DNA of 64,000 nucleotides from Crossaster papposus (taxonomy: Eukaryota > Echinodermata > Asteroidea > Velatida > Solasteridae). The first letter of the stretch is position 1, and every line of letters begins with the position of its first letter. Below the pieces are notes generated by a model. The model saw nothing but the letters and a program-made list of their open reading frames with translations. It had not been told where the DNA came from and ran no database searches. Position numbers and translations under genes: made by a program. This document shows, one piece after another, positions 48,101 to 56,611 of the stretch. The stretch covers positions 1,674,001 through 1,738,000 of the forward strand of contig JBAIAA010000704.1 in NCBI GenBank assembly GCA_037893245.1. Direction: 5' to 3'.

Positions 48101-50640
48101 TTTGTTCCAAAAATGTCTTAAATCACCCCAAAAAGAATTTGTAAGGGGTTAGCCTTGCATTTATATTAAAACTAGGCCAAAATATGATTTGTTCCAAAAA
48201 TGTCTCAAATCACCCCAAAATGTATTTGTAAGGGGTTAGCCTTGCATTTATATTAAAACTAGGCCAAAATATGATTTGTTCCAAAAATATCTCAAATCAG
48301 CCCAAAATGTATTTGTAAGGGGTTAGCCTTACATTTTTATGAAAATTAAGACAATGCATGATTTGTTCCAAAAATGTCTTAAATCACCCCAAAAGGAATT
48401 TGTAAAAGCCTTGCATTTATATTAAAACTAGGCCAAAATATGATTTGTTCCAAAAATGTCTCAAATCACCCCAAAATGTATTTGTAAGGGGTTAGCCTTG
48501 CATTTATATTAAAACTAGGCCAAAATATGATTTGTTCCAAAAATATCTCAAATCAGCCCAAAATGTATTTGTAAGGGGTTAGCCTTGCATTTTTATGAAA
48601 ATTAAGACAATGCATGATTTGTTCCAAAAATGTCTTAAATCATCCCAAAAGAATTTGTAAGGGGTTAGCCTTGCATTTATATTAAAACTAGGCCAAAATA
48701 TGATTTGTTCCAAAAATGTCTCAAATCACCCTAAAATGTATTTGTAAGGGGTTAGCCTTGCATTTATATTAAAACTAGGCCAAAATATGATTTGTTCCAA
48801 AAATGTATGAAATCAGCCCAAAATGTATTTGTAAGGGGTTAGCCTTGCATTTTTATGAAAATTAAGACAATGCATGATTTGTTCCAAAAATGTCTTAAAT
48901 CATCCCAAAAGAATTTGTAAGGGGTTAGCCTTGCATTTATATTAAAACTAGGCCAAAATATGATTTGTTCCAAAAATGTCTCAAATCACCCTAAAATGTA
49001 TTTGTAAGGGGTTAGCCTTGCATTTATATTAAAACTAGGCCAAAATATGATTTGTTCCAAAAATGTCTCAAATCACCCAAAATGTATTTGTAAGGGGTTA
49101 GCCTTGCATTTATATTAAAACTAGGCCAAAATATGATTTGTTCCAAAAATGTATGAAATCACCCCAAAATGTATTTGTAAGGGGTTAGCCTTGCATTTAT
49201 ATTAAAACTAGGCCAAAATATGATTTGTTCCAAAAATGTCTCAAATCACCCCTTGCATTTTTATGAAAATTAAGATGATGCATGATTTGTTCCAAAAATG
49301 TCTTAAATCACCCCAAAAAGAATTTGTAAGGGGTTAGCCTTGCATTTATATTAAAACTAGGCCAAAATATGATTTGTTCCAAAAATGTCTCAAATCACCC
49401 CAAAATGTATTTGTAAGGGGTTAGCCTTGCATTTATATTAAAACTAGGCCAAAATATGATTTGTTCCAAAAATGTCTCAAATCACCCAAAATGTATTTGT
49501 AAGGGGTTAGCCTTGCATTTATATTAAAACTAGGCCAAAATATGATTTGTTCCAAAAATGTATGAAATCACCCCAAATGTATTTGTAAGGGGTTAGCCTT
49601 GCATTTATATTAAAACTAGGCCAAAATATGATTTGTTCCAAAAATGTCTCAAATCACCCCAAAATGTATTTGTAAGGGGTTAGCCTTGCATTTATATTAA
49701 AACTAGGCCAAAATATGATTTGTTCCAAAAATATCTCAAATCAGCCCAAAATGTATTTGTAAGGGGTTAGCCTTGCATTTTTATGAAAATTAAGACAATG
49801 CATGATTTGTTCCAAAAATGTCTTAAATCACCCCAAAAGGAATTTGTAAAAGCCTTGCATTTATATTAAAACTAGGCCAAAATATGATTTGTTCCAAAAA
49901 TGTCTCAAATCAGCCCAAAATGTATTTGTAAGGGGTTAGCCTTGCATTTTTATGAAAATTAAGACAATGCATGATTTGTTCCAAAAATGTCTTAAATCAC
50001 CCCAAAAGAATTTGTAAGGGGTTAGCCTTGCATTTATATTAAAACTAGGCCAAAATATGATTTGTTCCAAAAATGTCTCAAATCACCCTAAAATGTATTT
50101 GTAAGGGGTTAGCCTTGCATTTTTATGAAAATTAAGACAATGCATGATTTGTTCCAAAAATGTCTTAAATCACCCCAAAATGTATTTGTAAGGGGTTAGC
50201 CTTGCATTTATATTAAAACTAGGCCAAAATATGATTTGTTCCAAAAATATCTCAAATCAGCCCAAAATGTATTTGTAAGGGGTTAGCCTTGCATTTTTAT
50301 GAAAATTAAGACAATGCATGATTTGTTCCAAAAATGTCTTAAATCAGCCCAAAAAGATTTTGTAAGGGGTTAGCCTTGCATTTATATTAAAACTAGGCCA
50401 AAATATGATTTGTTCCAAAAATGTCTCAAATCAGCCCAAAATGTATTTGTAAGGGGTTAGCCTTGCATTTTTATGAAAATTAAGACAATGCATGATTTGT
50501 TCCAAAAATGTCTTAAATCACCCCAAAAGAATTTGTAAGGGGTTAGCCTTGCATTTATATTAAAACTAGGCCAAAATATGATTTGTTCCAAAGATGTCTT
50601 AAATCGCCCCAAAATTGTAAGGAAGGGATTAGGCTTGCAT
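39198..50640 (-). repeat. Right satellite arm (reverse orientation) with 3-kb higher-order repeats
   Basis: Monomers now read TTTGTAAGGGGTTAGCCTTG on the plus strand. Variant marks recur at fixed spacing: GGGGTTAGGGGTTAGCC at about 41702, 44704 and 46671; GACATTGCATG at 41069, 44071 and 45950; GATGATGCATG at about 42003, 45005 and 46971. The spacings 3002, 2915, 1966 and 1879 differ by exactly one 87-bp monomer, so these are recent multi-monomer duplications with monomer-sized gains or losses. Confidence 0.93.
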
Positions 50641-51764
50641 TTTTGTTAAAAATGCAAGACTAAAACCTTGCAATTTGAAAATTTTGGAAATTGTTTGGGT
50701 AATTTTTGTTAAAAGGCCAACCCTTACAATTTCTTATATGTCCAAAAAGGTCTTAAAAAGTTTTAAAAGCAAAAAGAATTGCCTGGAACAGGATCCGTTA
50801 TTGAAAGATTCTCACCTTGAAGTTGAATTCCACCATTTTTGATCGGTCACCCAGCCTCGTTGGACCATGGGGAGAGGCCAGACGACACGAGGAAGCTTGC
50901 GTTCAGTGGTGGGGTTGACCGAGAAATGGGCGGCAAACGCATCAATGTCAAACTCATGGTAAGTAGGGTTCAGCCGCCAATAACTATTTTGTTAGGCACT
51001 GGCACTAGTTAGCAATGCAACTGCAAGGCCTATTCTGTTAGCATTTCGAAATTCTTCCTTGGCAAAAACTGAATGAAGAACTCTAAACTAGCAACAGCAA
51101 AAGTCAGGCTTTCAATGTGAAATTTCACGGGTATTTGCCGCGTCAGGGCCAAGGATTTGATGGTACTTCCACTAACAACAGCAACATCAATGGATTCCGA
51201 AAAACGTTCCCGATACTCGATAGACCAGGTCAAATCTCTACAATTGTGTACAAACCCAATGAGATAACACCTCCAACTTAAGTTCAGCTAGGGCCAGGTC
51301 CTAGGCCTAATTAAATCATGTGTTGATAAATGGCAGACCCAGTCATGAGCTAAATAAATCCATCAGCTTTTCTTTCACAGCAAAACCAAAGGTCTGTATC
51401 AAGTTTAATTAAACTTATCCAGCTTGCTCAAATATCAAAGACCTAGCACCGGCACCGCGCGCAGCAGACGACAAGTTGCATATCATTAGTGTTTTTTACT
51501 TTCGATCCCTGATTGGCTAAACCTCTTGGCTGTGATTGGTCGAGTTCATGAATAATTAGTGGTAGAATTCTGCTCAGAATCCCAACTTGTGCAAAAACCT
51601 CACCTTTTATTGTGTTTTAATGGCAACAGAGGGCACAATTGTAATGTTCTAACACAGCCTTTACTCCTTAAATTATAAAACTGTACCACATTATGGCCAC
51701 ACATGGCTGTAATTTGCCATTGTGACAAATTGCCTTTATTGAAATTGATTTTTCTGAGAAATTA
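50641..51764. other. Unique-sequence block right of the satellite
   Basis: A few decayed satellite words to about 50760, then non-repetitive DNA. Holds the exon candidate 50816-50983 and, near 51510-51545, two plus-strand GATTGG(C/T) boxes (CCAAT on the minus strand), compatible with a minus-strand promoter. A minus open frame at 51030-51233 is unsupported. Confidence 0.45.
50816..50983 (-). CDS. Candidate exon, unknown protein (minus strand)
   Basis: The reverse strand is open for about 58 codons, reading YWRLNPTYHEFDIDAFAAHF, then SVNPTTERKLPRVVWPLPMV and QRGWVTDQKWWNSTS, ending at a good donor AG|GTGAGA. GC content is about 54% in an AT-rich neighbourhood, as expected for coding DNA. The suggested acceptor (CTAACAAAATAG) has a poor pyrimidine tract. 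In another frame ATGGTGGAATTC starts a short MVEFNFK exon ending at the same donor. I do not recognise the family. Any downstream exons would lie across the satellite, or the piece is a gene relic. Confidence 0.3.
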
Positions 51765-52115
51765 ACCTTGCATATTTATCAAAATTTTGGCCAAAATTGG
51801 ATTTTCCTTGGAAATGTAAAATTGCAAGGGGTTTAGTTTAGCCTTGCATTTTAATTACAATTTGTCAAACTTTGATTTTTCTTGGAAATTATGAATTGTT
51901 TAAAGGTTTAGCCTTGCATTTCAATTACAATTGGCCAAAATTAGATTTTCCTTGGAAATTTAAAATAGTAAGGGAGCCTTGCATTTTAATTAAAATTGGC
52001 CAAATTTAAATTTTACTTGGACATTTTAAATTGCAAGGGCTTATTTTAACCTTGCATTTTAATTAAAATTAAATCAAATTTTATTAAAATGCAAAGCTTA
52101 CCCCTTTACAATTTT
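51765..52115 (-). repeat. Diverged tandem repeat related to the satellite
   Basis: Four to five units of about 75-80 bp sharing TTTAGCCTTGCATTTTAATT, AATTGGCCAAA and TTTTCCTTGGAAAT. GCCTTGCATTT, the (G)GCCAAA word and the AAGGGGTTTAG stem are those of the 87-bp satellite in the same orientation as its right arm, but the rest differs. Confidence 0.75.
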
Positions 52116-52332
52116 TAATTGTAGATGAAATGTAAAGGTAAAGATTACAAGTTATATTAATTCACTCCAACAACTCAATGGAACAGGTGGCTGAAAGCAG
52201 CTGTTTAATACCAAACCCAGTGAGAATGAATAAACATGCAAGTGTATAAGAATATTGCCACACACTGTAGTTTAATTAAGCCATTCATGCCAGCTCAACG
52301 CAATAGATCTGATATTCTATACTGTATATAAT

Positions 52333-52574
52333 TTAACCAGTTCGCGCCGGATGACGTATATAAACGCAAACATTTTCCCAAATTCAAAACGGATGACGCA
52401 TAAACACGCCAAGTTCAAGTTCGGAAATGAATGCCAGCAGCGAGCAAGGCCGGAAGTGCGTGGGTGTGCTTCCCGGCACTATCAGCCTGAACACGCTTCG
52501 GATCCAGTTTCGTTAAAAATAATCCCGCCCCTCGGCTCGGCGATGTTAAAATAATCCCGGCGCGAACTGGTTAA
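52333..52574. mobile_element. piggyBac-like MITE, intact TTAA on both sides
   Basis: TTAA at 52333-52336 and 52571-52574 flank CCAGTTCGCGCCGG and its inverted CCGGCGCGAACTGG. The interior shares AAATTCAAAACGGATGACG with the 20.1-kb copy. Best-preserved copy of this family in the window. Confidence 0.85.
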
Positions 52575-52610
52575 CTACATTTCTAAATATAAAATCTAAG
52601 CATGTATTTA

Positions 52611-53215
52611 AAGGTAGGATACACCATTTGCAGATATCGAAACATTTTACTACCCTAATTATTAAGAAATATCTTACTTATTTGAAAGTAAATAATGATT
52701 CCACGCATCCAGCAAAATGATTGTGCTAGATATCAGGGATGTAGTCAAGTCCCTGCAAGTCCATCACAAGTCCTCCAGTTCCAATTCAAATAACAAGCTA
52801 TTCAAATCAGCTTTGACAAAAGCATTCCTTTGTCATTGTTCAACCAGTTACTTATGACTGGCTTTATGACTGGACTTGCGACTGGACTTGTGAAAGGACT
52901 TGTGACTGGACTTGTGAAAGGACTTGCAGGGACTCGAATACAACTCTGCTAGATATCCTGTAATTGTTTCGAAAAATTGAATTGAAAAAAACAAATCATT
53001 GTCTCCGGACTGCGATCGCAAACAAACCAACAACAACATAAGAACCACTGCCCAACGCCGGTTGAAAACGAACGCTGGTTTTCTTGCTTTTCTCATCATC
53101 CATGATTGTAAAATATTGGACAGGTCAGTTAAACGATATTTACTATAAAATACAATCCCCCCAAATCCACCCATTCATGATAATTCAAGCAATTACCAAT
53201 GGTGCATCTTACCTT
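52611..53215. mobile_element. MITE family A copy interrupted by a hAT MITE
   Basis: Starts AAGGTAGGATACACCATTTG and ends ACCAATGGTGCATCTTACCTT, with TA on each side. Relative to 14597-14980 it is in the opposite orientation and is split by the element at 52734-52948. Confidence 0.85.
52726..52956. mobile_element. hAT-type MITE nested in another MITE, perfect 8-bp duplication
   Basis: Element 52734-52948 (215 bp) starts CAGGGATGTAGTCAAGTCC and ends GACTCGAATACAACTCTG; CTAGATAT is duplicated exactly at 52726-52733 and 52949-52956. The uninterrupted family A copy at about 14858 retains a single GATATCTAG, confirming the empty site. Confidence 0.92.
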
Positions 53216-53518
53216 TAAGGCTCAAGTTGTCAAGCATCATTCTATAGATTTTAAGCATTTTTGCTGCTTTAACGATAAAAATGCACAACTGACAAATGGT
53301 CTACTATATCTTTAAACTTAAAAACAAATTAAACTCTACACGCAATAAACACGTTGCTGCCATCCCATACAAAAATAGTCCTTCCCATAAATCAAAGCTA
53401 TTGACTACATTTACACGCAAAATCTAATTAAAAATAGTTCTGAAAGCTCGCTGTAATTTACGTCTAAGTACTTCATATACACAATAGCTTGCTATATATA
53501 CACAAAGCTAATACCATT

Positions 53519-54135
53519 AAAGCGTACAAAAATATACATTTAAAGCGTACAAAAATATACATTTAAAGCATACAAAAATACGTATCAAAGTAGAAAGATT
53601 ATCACTAATGCATAAAATCCTTAGACCCTAACACCACGAGCATAAACAAACACCAGGTCAACAAGTTAAGCCAATGATTTGTATTCAATTAATTCTGGGT
53701 ATAAAATTGTAATATACAAATTTTAACTTTGCAAAAGGTGGGGTATAATTAAACATTTAAAGTGAACAAAAATACTTATCAAAGTACAAAGATTATCACA
53801 AATGCATAATATCCTCAGACCCTAACATCATAAGCATAAACAAACCCAGTTCAACAAGTTTAGCCAATGATCTGTATTCAATTAATTCTGGGTATAAAAT
53901 TGTAATATACAAATTATAACTTTGCAAAAGGTGAAGTATAATTAAACATTTTCTTTTAAAGTGAACAACAAAATACGTATCAAAGTAGGAAGATTATCAC
54001 AAATGCATAATATCCTCAGACCCTAACATCATGAGCATAAAGAAAACCTGGTCAACAAGTTAAGCCAATGATCTGTACTCAATTAATTCTGGGTATAAAA
54101 TTGTAATCTAAACATTATAGCTTTACAAAAGCGTC
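53519..54135 (+). repeat. Tandem repeat, 195-200-bp unit, 2.7 copies
   Basis: Starts with three 23-bp units (AAAGCGTACAAAAATATACATTT). Then the block GATTATCAC(T/A)AATGCATAA, CCTAACA(C/T)CA and GGGTATAAAATTGTAAT recurs starting near 53591, 53785 and 53986. Copies are about 90% alike. Non-coding. Confidence 0.85.
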
Positions 54136-54590
54136 GAGTGGGCTGCTTTTATTTTGTTTTTCAATAATCTACAATACAATGAGAAACAAAGCTAGTAATG
54201 TGCATTGATCACTTTGGTCATTTTACAAATTACGGGTCCACTTTTTGTTCTTTTGCCTGAAATATGTGAGTTTACAATTGTGAAGAAGTTGTCCTCCAAG
54301 GGTGACAAAATCATTGAAGATATTTGATATTTGACTTACAAATTACAAAGTATCAAGGTTATAGGGTCAGGAAAAAATGTTCCAAACTTGGACCCTACAT
54401 TTATTGAATGACTTATTTGGTAGTTACCAATCAATCAATTTTGTTTTAGTTATTGTCATTGTCAAGGAAACTTTTAATTGAAAGCTCAAAGGGGTCAATA
54501 TGAAATTTTACAAATGGCCAAATACATACAAGTTTAAAAAGGAAAGTTTCCCCAAATTTAAACTCTTTCTTTCATAGTTACCCTATTTTA
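54136..54590. other. Non-coding DNA
   Basis: AT-rich, nothing recognised. Separates the 200-bp tandem from the TGACCT array. Confidence 0.5.
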
Positions 54591-54595
54591 CAACT

Positions 54596-54710
54596 TGACT
54601 TAAAATTACCTTTGACCTAAAATTACCTTTGACCTAAAATTACCGTGACCTCAAATTACCGTGACCTCAAATCACTGTTGACCTCAAATTACCGTTGACC
54701 TCAATATGTA
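54596..54710 (-). repeat. Tandem 16-17-bp repeat of TGACCT half-sites
   Basis: Units such as AAATTACCTTTGACCT and AAATTACCGTTGACCTC. TGACCT occurs at 54613, 54630, 54646, 54662, 54679 and 54696, a spacing of 16 or 17 bp. On the minus strand this is AGGTCA, the nuclear-receptor half-site. Confidence 0.85.
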
Positions 54711-54845
54711 ACCTTTAATATCACCATCCCATGGAAGTTTCCACATTGCATTCATGACCCAAGTTTGATTGCAATTGAACTGCAAATTTTTCAAATAAGG
54801 TTAATATTACAATTTCAGCCTCTTTTTTTACAACTTGACTTCAAA

Positions 54846-54858
54846 TGACCTTTGACCT
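54846..54858 (-). promoter_or_regulatory. Perfect DR1 nuclear-receptor element
   Basis: TGACCTTTGACCT on the plus strand, i.e. AGGTCA A AGGTCA on the minus strand: a textbook direct repeat spaced by one base (HNF4/RXR type). It sits 90 bp before an open reading frame on the plus strand and beyond the phosphatase 3' end. Function is inference. Confidence 0.5.
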
Positions 54859-54946
54859 CAATACGAAGAAGATGCGTCTTTTACCAACAACACTACAATG
54901 TAAGATGATAATATACACCAAATAAGTAGGTTTGCAGGGGTGAGCC

Positions 54947-55177
54947 ATGGAAAGGTATCTCTTTTTAAAAGAAGCTTTGAAAATAGCTGGTGGTGCGAGT
55001 GTGATGTTGTCTCCTGAAGATGAACAGAACCGACTGTTTGAAACGTTGAGATCATACTCTCAGCACCGCCTCTCTTCAGAAAAATTATATCTTCCCATCG
55101 TGTACCTGCAAGCTTGGAAGCTACAGCGCCAAGGACGCTATCAAGGAATCCTTAGTTTCATTACCAAAAAGAATTAA
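54947..55177 (+). CDS. Possible small coding segment or terminal exon, unknown
   Basis: Open for 76 codons from an ATG with a purine-rich context (GAGCCATGG), preceded by TTTGCAG, an acceptor-like word, and ended by TAATAA. The predicted product is mixed charged and hydrophobic (MERYLFLKEALKIAGG at the start; SPEDEQNRLFETLRSYSQ in the middle; LYLPIVYLQAWKLQRQ then QGILSFITKKN at the end) and looks more natural than nearby frames. I do not recognise it. It could be a single-exon fragment, a terminal exon of a plus-strand gene or a relic. Confidence 0.35.
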   Translation: MERYLFLKEALKIAGGASVMLSPEDEQNRLFETLRSYSQHRLSSEKLYLPIVYLQAWKLQRQGRYQGILSFITKKN

Positions 55178-55979
55178 TAATGACTCAAATAACACAAATT
55201 ACCCTCCAAAAAGTACTATTTACATAAAATAAGTTCACAGAACAATGCTTGGCATTTTCCAATGTTGCATACACAGCTTTCAAAAATATATATATATTTT
55301 ATATCAAAATATTTATCACCTTTATCTAAATACTAAACCAGTATTCAACAAGTATTCCAATATATGATGCTGAGTATATATAATGTCTTTATAAAACTAA
55401 GAACATGCATGAACAAGTTCTTATAACAAGCTGCAGTTCTATTATACTACGTGTACAAGTGTACATAATTACAACCAAAATAGTCAAGATGGGTGACCTT
55501 TGCACCTTTTGCAGACTTATCAAGGAATTCTACAATTATTGACATTTCTTTTGCGATATCCAAAAAATACTTTTGCCAACAAGTAGTTTAGTTTGGAAAC
55601 TATGGTTGACCATCATTAGAAAAAAACGAAATTAATAAGAGAATCTGTAAAAACTGCAACTACATGAACATGCACGTCGAAAACACTGAATAATCAAGAG
55701 ACGACAACGAAACTAAACTGAAGTCACCTCGCTTTTGTAATAGGTCTTAAATTGACAATTTCTAGCAAAAGCTCCTGCCAATTTTGGTGTAAATTTATGC
55801 AAAATGAGTAGTTACAAAAATTAGTCTGCAATATTTATAAACATAAGAACAGTCTGCATCAAGAAATGTACGTTACTTGTTCTACGTTTGCTATACCCCT
55901 CCAACACATAACCCAAAGACTGTGGGCCTTTTCGAATCCCTGGCTTCATCTTTGTCTTAGGCTCCTCCAGCTGCATGCT
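55178..55979. other. AT-rich non-coding DNA
   Basis: Nothing recognised. It may hold the 3' flank of the phosphatase gene on the minus strand. Confidence 0.45.
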
Positions 55980-56224
55980 GGGCCCAATTTCATAGAGCTG
56001 CTAAGCAAACAAATTTGCTTAACACAAAAAGTCTTGCTCATTAAAAACAGATTACCAGCCAAAATTATATCATTTTTTCATGCTAAGCAAAAAAAACCAG
56101 CCGATTATCAATCCAGAACAATAAAGATCGGGTGAAAATTTGGTCTGTAACCTTGTTTTTGCCAAGGACAAATTGTCATGCTAAGCAAATTTGTGTGCTT
56201 AGCTGCTCTATGAAATTGGCCCCT
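55980..56224. mobile_element. MITE family B copy in the phosphatase 3' flank
   Basis: GGGCCCAATTTCATAGAGCT at the left and GCTCTATGAAATTGGCCCC at the right, inverted. The interior GCTAAGCAAATTTG blocks are shared with 60717-60961. The 89- and 72-codon frames here lie within the element. Confidence 0.85.
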
Positions 56225-56431
56225 GGTGATATCAAGCCGAAAATTAGAATATTTTCATCTGTTTTTCTTCTCAGCATGTTATCATTGATTTATAAGTCGA
56301 AAGCGATGTCAAAGCCAAAGACGAAGCAAAGGTTTAAAAAAAAAAACTAGTTACAGATTTTGTTCTTTACGTGGGAAAGTGAAGTGTAGTGTAGTGACGT
56401 GGAGTGAACTGAACGATGCACCTACCAAGGA

Positions 56432-56611
56432 TTAAGTCTCACTGCTTGTAGTAGTCGGATTGAGATTCTGGTAGATGTTCTCCTTTGGCTCCTTCTCCTC
56501 CTTCACCAGGGGCGTGTTCTCATAGACTGGTTCCGGGATTTTCTCCGCCTTGAATGCATCTGTGTCGGTCACGTAAGCCAGCATGGCCTCATAGCAGAAC
56601 CGGTACAGGTC
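56432..56611 (-). CDS. PTPR terminal exon: end of D2 and tyrosine-bearing tail
   Basis: Acceptor CTCCCTCCACAG; 59 codons and TAA. Begins [14 protein letters not shown] (last helix of the PTP fold), then a charged tail with PVYENTPL and ENIYQNLNP. Both tyrosines match the YxN pattern recognised by Grb2-type SH2 domains. Sequence after the stop reaches a family B MITE within about 210 bp. Confidence 0.9.
   Translation of the reverse strand, partial: DLYRFCYEAMLAYVTDTDAFKAEKIPEPVYENTPLVKEEKEPKENIYQNLNPTTTSSET

Larger units (their letters stand above)
36290..50640. repeat. 14.3-kb satellite array, 87-bp monomers
   Basis: Tandem monomers of 87 bp, core words AATGCAAGGCTAACCCCTTA, CAAATACATTTTGGGGTGAT and GGAACAAATCATATTTTGGCC (one base fewer or more by copy). 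At least two monomer types alternate: one with ATTAAAACTAGGCCAAAATA, the other with ATGAAAATTAAGACAATGCA. Orientation flips at about 39.2 kb. The left edge is diverged, the right edge decays between 50590 and 50760. No coding capacity; short frames that recur every few kb are artefacts. Confidence 0.97.

Noticed and set aside
36290-50640. CRISPR-like regular array
   Set aside because: The whole 87-bp unit is conserved with no unique spacers, and the DNA is animal.
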